Assembly (NCBI GenBank): GCA_947632165.1
Contig: CANROI010000114.1
Span: 1 to 5,006, forward strand
DNA: 5,006 nucleotides
Origin: an uncultured Clostridia bacterium
Lineage (GTDB): Bacteria; Bacillota; Clostridia; Christensenellales; Borkfalkiaceae
Reading direction: 5' to 3'
Shown: positions 1 through 5,006 of the stretch, piece by piece
Numbering within the stretch: position 1 is the first letter of the stretch
How the letters are laid out: the number at the start of each line of letters is the position of its first letter
Notes under the pieces: generated by a model
What the model saw: the letters and a program-made list of their open reading frames with translations, nothing else
The model's database searches: none
Told to the model about the DNA's origin: nothing
Program-made: the position numbers and the translations under genes

Positions 1-959
1 CGGCGGATATCCACAAAGTATTCGTAATACCCCGCCTTCAGCTTCTGCGCGAAATGCGCCTCCGAAGGGGTGAATGCCACGCTTTTGAGGGAGAACAGAT
101 CGTCCGCGTCGAAGAAACTTAAGTTGTTGATCCCCTCCGCGATGTATTTGCCTACGATATCGCAGTCGTCGGTGACGGTATCGAGAAAACAGCTGTCATA
201 CAGCCACACGCCCACGCCGACGGCGCCCTTGCCGACGGCGAGCACGGGATGAAGATGCGCCGCCTCGAGGCAGGCCGCGGCGAACACGGCGAGCTGCAGC
301 TCGCTTGCGCGGCGGCTCCCGAGAATGGGCTCTGCGGCGGCAGCCGCCACAGGCAGCGAAAGATCGGTCTCCTCCGCCTTCTCCACGGAAAAACTCTTGA
401 TCGCGGCAAAGACCGCCGCCGCAATCTGCCGCACCGTGTTCTTATCCGAACCGACGTAGCCGAAGAGCTCCGTATCGTTCAGCCATTTTTTGAGCTTCTT
501 GCCCGCTTCCTCGAGCACGCGGCTGCAGTCGGAAAGGCGGGGGCGCACAAAGCAGGCGAGCCGCTCCGCGTTCCCCTCCATGCCCTCCCAGACGTCGTAG
601 GGAAGGACCGTGACGGCCTCCGTCGCACGGCAGAGCTCCTTGCCCTCCCCCGCCGCGACGACCGTGACGGGGATCTGTCTGGATTCGCTGTTTTCCGCAA
701 GGAACAGCGGCGAAAAGATCCCGCTCGCCGAGAGCTCCACCGAACTCTCGTAGGGGACCGAACAGGGCGCTTCGTAGGGCACGGTGAGCCCGCTCTCGTC
801 GAAAATGGAGATCTTTAGCTCCGCGCTCTCCCCCATGTTGTTCTTGACGCGGACGCTCACGGGCGTCGACAGCGCGCAGTCGATATACCCCACATATTTG
901 GGAAAGCCCGGCGTAAGCGCGATCCTTTCCTTTCCGTTTTTGTTCTTCCCGATTGCCAT
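1..959 (-). CDS. N-terminal part of a large DUF4011/DUF3320-type SF1 helicase-like protein (truncated by window edge)
   Basis: An uninterrupted reading frame of 319 codons runs from the ATG at 957-959 off the left edge. Residues 1 to about 118 look like a beta-rich, Ig-like segment. Residues 119-124 (LPYDVW) lead into a helical region (ERLACFVRP at 132-140, LKKWL at 156-160, FGYVGSDKN at 166-174). Residues about 210-275 resemble a transglutaminase-like core (FAAACLEAAHLHPVL, then VWLYD and DTVTDD). The visible end, YFVDIRR, resembles the VDIRRAR segment that I recall after this core in large DUF4011/DUF3320 proteins, which carry a superfamily 1 helicase further on. That helicase part would lie outside the window, so the activity is inferred. 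The usual core cysteine and the histidine of KGHAF appear to be missing (here ASELQL and KGAVG). The ATG at 959 has GGGAGG only 3 bases upstream. An in-frame ATG at 978-980 would add seven residues but lacks a good ribosome site. A strong promoter lies upstream at 1010-1038. Proteins of this type are often found in defence regions; nothing here proves such a role. Confidence 0.68.
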   Translation of the reverse strand, partial: MAIGKNKNGKERIALTPGFPKYVGYIDCALSTPVSVRVKNNMGESAELKISIFDESGLTVPYEAPCSVPYESSVELSASGIFSPLFLAENSESRQIPVTVVAAGEGKELCRATEAVTVLPYDVWEGMEGNAERLACFVRPRLSDCSRVLEEAGKKLKKWLNDTELFGYVGSDKNTVRQIAAAVFAAIKSFSVEKAEETDLSLPVAAAAAEPILGSRRASELQLAVFAAACLEAAHLHPVLAVGKGAVGVGVWLYDSCFLDTVTDDCDIVGKYIAEGINNLSFFDADDLFSLKSVAFTPSEAHFAQKLKAGYYEYFVDIR

Positions 960-962
960 AAG

Positions 963-968
963 CCTCCC
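963..968 (-). promoter_or_regulatory. Shine-Dalgarno site of the helicase-like gene, unusually close to the start
   Basis: The minus strand reads GGGAGG, then CTT, then the ATG at 959. The motif is strong, but the 3-base spacing is shorter than the usual 5-9. It favours the ATG at 959 over the in-frame ATG at 980, where the upstream bases (AAGCGGCAT) offer little pairing. The short gap leaves the start somewhat uncertain. Confidence 0.5.
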
Positions 969-1009
969 GCGCGGCGCCATATGCCGCTTGATCTCAGAGA
1001 TTATTGACG

Positions 1010-1038
1010 ATTATACCATTTTTTTCCGCAAAACGCAA
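1010..1038 (-). promoter_or_regulatory. Sigma-A-type promoter for the helicase-like gene
   Basis: On the minus strand the -35 element is TTGCGT (1033-1038), followed by a 17-base spacer and a perfect TATAAT (1010-1015). The spacer ends in TGG, so the -10 is also extended (TGnTATAAT). Transcription would begin near 1003, giving a leader of about 44 bases to the ATG at 959, or about 23 to the ATG at 980. The gene is therefore probably transcribed independently of the regulator upstream. Confidence 0.75.
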
Positions 1039-1115
1039 CCCCCGCGCCGAAAAAATTATCGCCGCCCGAGGGGGAACCTATGCGCCCGACAGACTTTTCC
1101 GCCCGCGGGCCGCGG

Positions 1116-1331
1116 TCAATACTTCTTTCTGCCGAGCAGAAAGTCGATCTCCTCGTTGAAATAATCCGCGATCTTGCACAGATTTTCAAGCGAGATCTCC
1201 CGCTGGCCGTTCAGATACCGGAAGATCGTCTGATGCGGGATTCCCACCCGCTTGGAAAATTCGTAGATGGACTGCTCCCCGATCAGAAGTTTCAGATTTT
1301 CCGCAAAATTCGCCATATATTCGCTTGCCAT
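1116..1331 (-). CDS. Small XRE/Cro-C1-type helix-turn-helix transcriptional regulator
   Basis: This 71-residue protein is almost entirely one five-helix Cro/C1 DNA-binding domain. The first helix contains FAENLKLLI, the helix-turn-helix covers about residues 20-40 (IYEFSKRVGIPHQTIFRYLNG), and the end, LCKIADYFNEEIDFLLGR, is the usual XRE finish. There is no ligand-binding, peptidase or membrane segment, so it is best read as a simple dimeric repressor acting on DNA. The ATG at 1329-1331 is used here. An in-frame ATG at 1314-1316 gives a 66-residue form (MANFAENL...) that fits the family equally well, and neither has a convincing ribosome site. The frame stays open further upstream, but that extension crosses the operator and is the reverse of the neighbouring gene, so it was excluded. 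A perfect inverted repeat lies 5 bases upstream of the ATG, which suggests autoregulation and control of the divergent cysteine-rich gene. The target is inferred from position. Confidence 0.85.
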   Translation of the reverse strand: MASEYMANFAENLKLLIGEQSIYEFSKRVGIPHQTIFRYLNGQREISLENLCKIADYFNEEIDFLLGRKKY

Positions 1332-1335
1332 ATCT

Positions 1336-1363
1336 CTATTTTGCACCAAATGGTGCAAAATAG
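1336..1363. promoter_or_regulatory. Operator 1: perfect inverted repeat in the divergent control region
   Basis: A 28-base palindrome has 13-base arms (CTATTTTGCACCA and its exact complement) around a central AA. It starts 5 bases upstream of the regulator ATG and ends immediately before the -35 element of the plus-strand gene. It contains the core TTTGCACC-N4-GGTGCA, which recurs 29 bases away. Its symmetry and position suit a dimeric XRE repressor encoded next door. As RNA it could also form a hairpin, but no T-run follows, so an operator is the better reading. Confidence 0.78.
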
Positions 1364-1393
1364 TTGACTTTGCACCATTCGGTGCAGTATAAT
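1364..1393 (+). promoter_or_regulatory. Near-consensus promoter of the cysteine-rich gene, with an operator in its spacer
   Basis: TTGACT (1364-1369), an 18-base spacer and a perfect TATAAT (1388-1393) form a strong sigma-A-type promoter. The predicted start of transcription, about seven bases after the -10, is at or within a base or two of the A of the ATG at 1400, so the transcript would have no leader. Operator 2 fills most of the spacer, so a bound repressor would block RNA polymerase directly. Confidence 0.8.
1371..1386. promoter_or_regulatory. Operator 2: second copy of the TGCACC-N4-GGTGCA inverted repeat
   Basis: TGCACC-ATTC-GGTGCA repeats the core of operator 1 (TGCACC-AAAT-GGTGCA), including the flanking TT on the left. 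The two centres are 29 bases apart, close to three helical turns, which would put two dimers on roughly the same face. This copy is less extended than operator 1 and is probably the weaker site. It sits between -35 and -10 of the plus-strand promoter. Confidence 0.72.
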
Positions 1394-1399
1394 GATGGC

Positions 1400-1663
1400 A
1401 TGATCCCCGAAAAAACCTGCTACAACTGCAAATTCTTCGTGCGGCACTATGAGGCGGCGTGCGGGGCGTATCTGCCCGTGAACTGCGGGCGGTGCACCCA
1501 TCCGCGGCTTCTGCCCAAGGCGAAGCGGAACTGTCCGCGGGTGAGGGGATGCGCTTCATGGGAGCCTGCGGCTGTGGGGAACGTGAACGAACTCAGGTTC
1601 GACTTCCGCGACGCGCGCGAGTCGGTCGAAGAGGTCGTGATCCGGCTGAAGGATCGCAAGTAG
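1400..1663 (+). CDS. Small cysteine-rich, probably zinc-binding protein of unknown function
   Basis: This 87-residue protein has two CxxC pairs, C7-C10 (CYNC) and C29-C32 (CGRC), plus C21, C45 and C51 followed by SWEP. The spacing suggests a compact zinc-ribbon or knuckle fold in residues 5-55. Residues about 62-87 (from NELRFDF to RLKDRK) are charged and probably helical. I recall small clostridial proteins with a similar start (C-x2-CKFF...H..., then VNCGxCTxPR), but I cannot name a family or function. The ATG at 1400-1402 is the first usable start: the ATG at 1392 meets a stop after three codons, and a later start would lose the first CxxC. There is no Shine-Dalgarno sequence, and the promoter -10 ends only 6 bases upstream, so translation is probably leaderless. 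The gene is divergent from the XRE regulator, shares its operators, and converges on gyrA. No signal peptide or membrane segment is visible. Confidence 0.8.
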   Translation: MIPEKTCYNCKFFVRHYEAACGAYLPVNCGRCTHPRLLPKAKRNCPRVRGCASWEPAAVGNVNELRFDFRDARESVEEVVIRLKDRK

Positions 1664-1685
1664 CGCTTGGGAGGAATTGGGAGGA

Positions 1686-1725
1686 ACAGGCAGCGCGGCG
1701 GGCTTTTGCCCGCCGCGCTGTCTGT
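1686..1725. terminator. Long hairpin terminator between the convergent cysteine-rich gene and gyrA
   Basis: An 18-base-pair stem (1686-1703 with 1708-1725, one G-T pair) closes a TTTT loop. The inner 12 pairs are perfect and almost all GC. On the plus strand a T-rich tail (TCTCGTTTGTTATTC) follows, so it best fits as the intrinsic terminator of the cysteine-rich gene. On the minus strand it begins 9 bases after the gyrA stop and is followed by a weaker pyrimidine tract (TCCTCCCAATTCCTCCC), so it probably serves gyrA as well. Confidence 0.85.
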
Positions 1726-1734
1726 TCTCGTTTG

Positions 1735-4284
1735 TTATTCTTCGTCGGGCTCCGTCTCGACGGGCACATCCGCCGCCGTCTCTTCGGGCACCTCGGTCTC
1801 CGCTTCGTCGTCGCGGTCGGTGATCGCCACGGTGGCGACGGTGCCGCCGCGCAGGTTCATGAGCCGCACGCCGCGGGTGTTCCGCCCGATCCGGGAGATA
1901 TCCGCCCCGTGCATGCGGATGACGATCCCCGCCGAGGAGACCATCATCACGTCGAGGTCGTCCCGTACCAGCTTCATGTTGACGAGGAGCCCCGTCTTTT
2001 CGTTGAACACGCCCGCCTTGAGCCCCTTGCCCGCGCGGGTCTGTTTGCGGTAGTCCTCGGGGTCGGTGCGCTTGCCGTAGCCGTTTTCGGAGACGGTGAG
2101 GATATCGAACCCCTCCTTGAGGACAAGCATATCCACGACGCGGTCCCCTTCGTCGAGGTTGATCGCGCGCACGCCCATCGTATCCCTGCCCATCGGGCGG
2201 GCGTCGCTCTCGGCAAAGCGGATGCACTTGCCGAAGCGGCTCGCGACGATGATCTCGTCGCCGTCCTGCGCAAACTGTACGGAGATGAGCTCGTCGCCCT
2301 CGTTGATCTTGATCGCGATCTTGCCGCTCCGCATGATGCGTTCGAACTCGCTCGTCGCCGTCTTCTTGATGAGCCCGTTCTTCGTTGCCATCACGAGGTA
2401 TCCCGTCCCGTTCTCATAGACGGGCAAAACGGCGGCGATCTTTTCGCCCGTGCCGAGCTGAACGATGTTGACGATCGCCCGTCCGCGGGCCTGTTTGTTT
2501 GCCTCCGGGATCTCGTATCCCTTGACGGAGTAGACCTTCCCGAGATTGCTGAACAGCAGAATGGGGATGTGGGTGGAGCAGACGAACATCTGCTCGACGA
2601 AGTCGTCCTCCTTGGGGCGGTGCCCCGTGACGCCCACGCCGCCCCGGTTCTGCGCGCGGTATTCGGCGACGGGGAAGCGCTTGATATAGCCGCCGTGCGT
2701 CATGGAGATAACGACGTCCTCCTCGTCGATGAGGTCCTCGTCCTCGATGTTGCCGTAGTCGACGGAGATCTCCGTCTTGCGCTCGGAGGGATACTTCGCC
2801 TTGATCTGGATGAGGTCGCTGCGGATGATCCCGAGCACGCGGGATTCGTTCGCGAGGATGTCCTTGAGGTCCGCAATGGTCGCGAGCAGGGCGTCGAGCT
2901 CCTCTTTGAGCTTCTCCACCTCGAGGGAGGTGAGCCGCTGCAGGCGCATCTCGAGGATGGCGTTGGCCTGCTTATCGGAGAGCTCGAACGCCGCCATGAG
3001 TTTGTCGCAGGCGTCGTTCTTGTCCTTCGACTCCTTGATGATGCGGATGACCTCGTCGATGTTGGCAAGCGCCAGAACGAGCCCCTCCACGATGTGGGCG
3101 CGCTCCTCCGTCTTGGCGAGTTCGAAGCGCGTTCGGCGCGTGATGACTTCCTTCTGATGATCGAGATAGTAGCCCAAGATCTCCCGCAGGTTGAGCACGC
3201 GCGGCTCGGTGCCGTTTTCGACGAGCGCGAGGAGAATGATCCCGTCCGAGACCTGCAGATTGGTGTGCAAAAAGAGCGTGTTGAGGACGACCTGTGCGTT
3301 GGCGTCCTTCTTGCAGTCGATCACGATCCGCAGCCCCTCGCGGCCCGATTCGTCGCGGATATCCGCGATCCCCTCGATGCGCTTATCCTTGACCATGTCG
3401 GCAATCTGAACGATCAGCTGCGCCTTGTTGACCTGATAGGGGATCTCGGTGACGACAATGCGGCTCCGCGCGTTCGCGCCCGTGCCGTGCTCCTCGATCT
3501 CGTACTTCGAGCGGATGACGATGTTGCCCTGCCCGGTGCGGTAGGCCTTGCGGATGCCGCCGCGGCCCATGATGACGCCGCCCGTCGGAAAATCGGGCGC
3601 GGGAATGTAATCCATGAGCTCATCGACCGTGATCTCGGGATTGTCGATCATGGCGATCGTGCCGTCGATGACCTCCGCGAGGTTGTGGGGCGGGATATTC
3701 GTCGCCATGCCGACGGCAATGCCGTCCGACCCGTTGACGAGCAGGTTCGGGAACCGTGCGGGTAGCACGGCGGGCTCCATCTCGATCCCGTCGAAGTTGG
3801 GGAAGAAGTCCACCGTCTCCTTGTCGAGGTCGCGGAGCATTTCCGCGGCGAGCTTTGTAAGGCGCGCCTCGGTGTAACGCATGGCGGCGGGCGGATCTCC
3901 GTCCACCGAGCCGAAGTTGCCGTGCCCGTCCACGAGCGGGAAGTTGATCGTGAAATCCTGCGCGAGACGGACGAGTGCATCGTAGACCGAACTGTCGCCG
4001 TGCGGGTGGAATTTACCCATGACGTCGCCGACGATACGCGCGCACTTGCGGTACGCCTTGTCGTTATAGAGCCCCATTTCGTGCATCGCATAGAGAATGC
4101 GGCGGTGGACGGGCTTCAGACCGTCCCTGACATCGGGAATGGCGCGGGACTTGTTGACCGCCATCGCATAGGCGATGAAGGAGCGCTTGAGCTCGTCGTC
4201 CACCTCGATGTCGAGGATCTTGGTCATTGCGAGCGTTTTCTTGAACTCCTCGGTGAGTTCGGGTGATGTCTCTCTTTTTGCCAT
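1735..4284 (-). CDS. gyrA: DNA gyrase subunit A (EC 5.6.2.2)
   Basis: GyrA is the DNA-breaking and rejoining subunit of gyrase, the cytoplasmic A2B2 enzyme that introduces negative supercoils using ATP. The 849-residue protein is full length. The winged-helix breakage domain carries DGLKPVHRRILYAM (54-67), KFHPHGDSSVYD (91-102) and the catalytic tyrosine Y137 preceded by R136 (AAMRYTEARL). The tower and coiled-coil region follows, with an EIPYQVNKAQL motif at 280-290 and a helical region at about 380-490. The C-terminal beta-pinwheel begins near 505 and holds the GyrA-box QNRGGVG (545-551), which separates gyrase from topoisomerase IV. The last 25 or so residues form an acidic tail. The positions matching E. 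coli S83 and D87 are S98 and D102, the wild-type residues at the main quinolone-resistance sites. The N-terminus is about 15 residues longer than E. coli and reads AMAVNKSRAIPDVRDG where VIVGRALPDVRDG is usual. AGAAGGA lies 9 bases before the ATG. gyrB lies upstream on the same strand. Confidence 0.98.
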   Translation of the reverse strand: MAKRETSPELTEEFKKTLAMTKILDIEVDDELKRSFIAYAMAVNKSRAIPDVRDGLKPVHRRILYAMHEMGLYNDKAYRKCARIVGDVMGKFHPHGDSSVYDALVRLAQDFTINFPLVDGHGNFGSVDGDPPAAMRYTEARLTKLAAEMLRDLDKETVDFFPNFDGIEMEPAVLPARFPNLLVNGSDGIAVGMATNIPPHNLAEVIDGTIAMIDNPEITVDELMDYIPAPDFPTGGVIMGRGGIRKAYRTGQGNIVIRSKYEIEEHGTGANARSRIVVTEIPYQVNKAQLIVQIADMVKDKRIEGIADIRDESGREGLRIVIDCKKDANAQVVLNTLFLHTNLQVSDGIILLALVENGTEPRVLNLREILGYYLDHQKEVITRRTRFELAKTEERAHIVEGLVLALANIDEVIRIIKESKDKNDACDKLMAAFELSDKQANAILEMRLQRLTSLEVEKLKEELDALLATIADLKDILANESRVLGIIRSDLIQIKAKYPSERKTEISVDYGNIEDEDLIDEEDVVISMTHGGYIKRFPVAEYRAQNRGGVGVTGHRPKEDDFVEQMFVCSTHIPILLFSNLGKVYSVKGYEIPEANKQARGRAIVNIVQLGTGEKIAAVLPVYENGTGYLVMATKNGLIKKTATSEFERIMRSGKIAIKINEGDELISVQFAQDGDEIIVASRFGKCIRFAESDARPMGRDTMGVRAINLDEGDRVVDMLVLKEGFDILTVSENGYGKRTDPEDYRKQTRAGKGLKAGVFNEKTGLLVNMKLVRDDLDVMMVSSAGIVIRMHGADISRIGRNTRGVRLMNLRGGTVATVAITDRDDEAETEVPEETAADVPVETEPDEE

Positions 4285-4293
4285 AATGTTGAT

Positions 4294-4300
4294 TCCTTCT
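4294..4300 (-). promoter_or_regulatory. Shine-Dalgarno site of gyrA
   Basis: The minus strand reads AGAAGGA, then ATCAACATT, then the ATG at 4284. The spacing of 9 bases is good and fixes the start of gyrA. No convincing separate -35/-10 pair was found in the 60 bases upstream, so gyrA is probably read through from gyrB or from a promoter I cannot recognise. Confidence 0.8.
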
Positions 4301-4412
4301 ATAATTGATTGGTCGGAAGTCCGTTATTTAACTCGACTGCCACAAAGCGACCGGGACTTTTCTTGTTGTTACACCCCTTCCGTCGCTCGCTTCGCTCGCG
4401 CCACCCTTCTCG

Positions 4413-4430
4413 CACGGGTAGAAACCCGTG
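4413..4430. other. Small perfect hairpin in the gyrB-gyrA spacer
   Basis: CACGGGT, loop AGAA, ACCCGTG: seven perfect pairs with a four-base loop. No T-run follows on either strand, so it is not an intrinsic terminator. It may be a structural part of the repeat-like element or an mRNA-stability hairpin between gyrB and gyrA. Confidence 0.55.
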
Positions 4431-4470
4431 TTTGGTCACCGTTCGCGCCTCTGATGCGCTCACTCATGTC

Positions 4471-4512
4471 GCATTGCGTCAACGATTATCAATCGTTGAC
4501 AGAAAGCAATGC
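4471..4512. other. Long bulged hairpin downstream of gyrB
   Basis: The inner stem is ten perfect pairs (GTCAACGATT with AATCGTTGAC, loop of three bases at 4488-4490). It is extended by seven further pairs (GCATTGC at 4471-4477 with GCAATGC at 4506-4512), interrupted by a five-base one-sided bulge at 4501-4505. On the gyrB transcript it starts 38 bases after the stop codon. No U-tract follows, so it does not look like an intrinsic terminator. It could block exonucleases at the gyrB 3' end or be the core of a mobile repeat. Confidence 0.65.
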
Positions 4513-4550
4513 TCCTCCTCAAGGGGTGGGCAAGTTTTCTATTGCGCTAT

Positions 4551-5006
4551 TCAGATGTCCAAATCGGTTACCAATGTAGCGTTCTCTTCGATAAACTTCC
4601 GCCTGAGCGCCGGGCTCTCCCCCATCAGGATGGAGAACATCTGGTCCGCCTCGACCGCGTCCTTCATGCTCACCTTGATGAGCGTGCGCGTGGCGGGGTT
4701 CATCGTCGTGTTCCAGAGCTGTTCCGTGCTCATCTCGCCCAACCCCTTATAGCGCTGATACTCCACCTTGTTGTTATTCGCGGCGTCGAAGAGGACCTTC
4801 TCCTCTTCGGAATAGAGGTACACGTCCTCCTTGCCCTTGACGCTCGCCTTATAGAGCGGCGGCTTCGCGGAATAGACGTGCCCGTGCTCGATCAGCGGGC
4901 GCATATAGCGGAAGAGGAAGGTCAAAAGCAGAATGCGGATGTGCGCGCCGTCGACATCGGCATCGGTCATGGAGATGATGCGGTCGTAGCGGAGCTTGCT
5001 CTCGTC
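4551..5006 (-). CDS. gyrB: DNA gyrase subunit B, C-terminal 151 residues (start lies beyond the right edge)
   Basis: GyrB is the ATPase subunit that drives supercoiling by GyrA. The visible part holds the second half of the TOPRIM domain and the GyrA-binding tail. Residue numbers here count from the window edge. MTDADVDGAHIR (13-24) contains the metal-binding DxDxD acidic cluster, GHVYSAKPPLYK (42-53) follows, and YQRYKGLGEM (83-92) with TMNPATRTL (101-109) are classic type IIA signatures. The ending FIEENATLVTDLDI is typical of GyrB rather than ParE. There is no long insertion after PPLYK as seen in proteobacterial GyrB. The frame is open to the window edge (DESKLRYDRI...). It lies on the same strand as gyrA and 266 bases upstream of it, the usual gyrB-gyrA order, though the gap is longer than is common. 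Confidence 0.97.
   Translation of the reverse strand, partial: DESKLRYDRIISMTDADVDGAHIRILLLTFLFRYMRPLIEHGHVYSAKPPLYKASVKGKEDVYLYSEEEKVLFDAANNNKVEYQRYKGLGEMSTEQLWNTTMNPATRTLIKVSMKDAVEADQMFSILMGESPALRRKFIEENATLVTDLDI

Larger units (their letters stand above)
4310..4545. repeat. Structured, repeat-like non-coding element in the gyrB-gyrA spacer (boundaries approximate)
   Basis: The 266 bases between gyrB and gyrA do not encode a supported protein and read unlike the flanking coding DNA. They hold several internal repeats: a long hairpin at 4471-4512, a smaller hairpin at 4413-4430, a GCGA-type tandem motif on the minus strand at 4383-4400, near-direct copies of CACCCCTTC at 4372 and CACCCTTC at 4402, and an inverted pair CACCCCTT (4372-4379) with AAGGGGTG (4521-4528). 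The CCCTTCCGTCGCTCGCTTCG style resembles the short repeats scattered between genes in many gut Clostridia, but this is recall rather than a search. It may be a MITE- or REP-like unit. No target-site duplication or clean terminal repeat could be fixed, so the ends are uncertain. Confidence 0.5.

Noticed and set aside
545..551. Not a nucleotide feature: GyrA residues 545-551 (QNRGGVG) considered as a degenerate GyrA-box
   Set aside because: The second position is N where E. coli has R, but a QNRGG form is normal for Firmicutes GyrA as far as I recall, so it is not treated as unusual.
249..818. A 189-codon plus-strand frame opposite the helicase-like gene
   Set aside because: It lies antisense to a frame that has a promoter, a ribosome site and family-like motifs, while this one has no recognisable domain.
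1039..1115. Possible terminator for the XRE regulator downstream of its stop
   Set aside because: There are short GC palindromes (around 1098-1114) and a run of six T on the minus strand (1050-1055), but they are too far apart and no adequate stem precedes the T-run.
1364..1399. TTG at 1364 as a start for the cysteine-rich gene, adding 12 residues
   Set aside because: This TTG is the beginning of the -35 element, and the extra codons span operator 2 and the -10 box, so they are very unlikely to be translated.
1332..1559. A longer form of the XRE regulator starting at 1559 (147 residues)
   Set aside because: The extra 76 residues are antisense to the cysteine-rich gene and cross both operators. 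The helix-turn-helix domain starts only after the ATG at 1331 or 1316.
1459..3765. A 768-codon open frame on the plus strand, largely antisense to gyrA
   Set aside because: It is the mirror of a strongly supported gyrA. The translation is low-complexity (rich in D, R, A, V, L) with no domain, and such frames are expected opposite GC-rich coding DNA.
3970..4010. Possible quinolone-resistance change in GyrA
   Set aside because: The residues matching E. coli S83 and D87 are S98 and D102, the wild-type forms, so no resistance change is seen at these sites.
4175..4752. Two overlapping plus-strand frames covering the gyrB-gyrA spacer
   Set aside because: Both run into sequence antisense to gyrA or gyrB, have no ribosome site, and translate to low-complexity peptide. 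The spacer is better read as non-coding.

Overview
The window looks like chromosomal DNA of a GC-rich member of the Bacillota, most likely a gut Clostridia lineage. The support is a GyrA whose GyrA-box has the QNRGG form I associate with Firmicutes, a GyrB without the long proteobacterial insertion, Shine-Dalgarno sites of the GGAGG type, and a short intergenic element resembling repeats of gut Clostridia. I cannot name a species. The phylum call is inference from protein style, not from a marker search.

Layout from left to right. (1) Positions 1-959, minus strand: the first 319 codons of a large protein that runs off the left edge, most like the N-terminal region of DUF4011/DUF3320-type superfamily 1 helicases. 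It has its own sigma-A-type promoter just upstream. (2) Positions 1116-1331, minus strand: a small single-domain XRE/Cro-type helix-turn-helix regulator. (3) Positions 1332-1399: a compact divergent control region with two copies of the same inverted repeat (TTTGCACC-N4-GGTGCA). One lies against the regulator start and the other inside the spacer of a near-consensus promoter. (4) Positions 1400-1663, plus strand: a small cysteine-rich, probably metal-binding protein whose mRNA is predicted to be leaderless. (5) Positions 1686-1725: a long hairpin terminator between convergent genes. (6) Positions 1735-4284, minus strand: complete gyrA. (7) Positions 4285-4550: a 266-base spacer holding a structured, repeat-like element. 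(8) Positions 4551-5006, minus strand: the C-terminal end of gyrB, truncated by the right edge.

GyrB and GyrA form DNA gyrase, and the gene order gyrB-gyrA on one strand suggests an operon, interrupted by an unusually long structured spacer. The regulator and the cysteine-rich gene form a separate divergent pair that probably shares operators. The helicase-like gene is on the same strand as the regulator but has its own promoter, so a functional link between them is not shown. The most interesting unit is the regulator/operator/cysteine-rich gene module at 1116-1663. No RNA genes, CRISPR arrays or insertion sequences with a transposase were seen.
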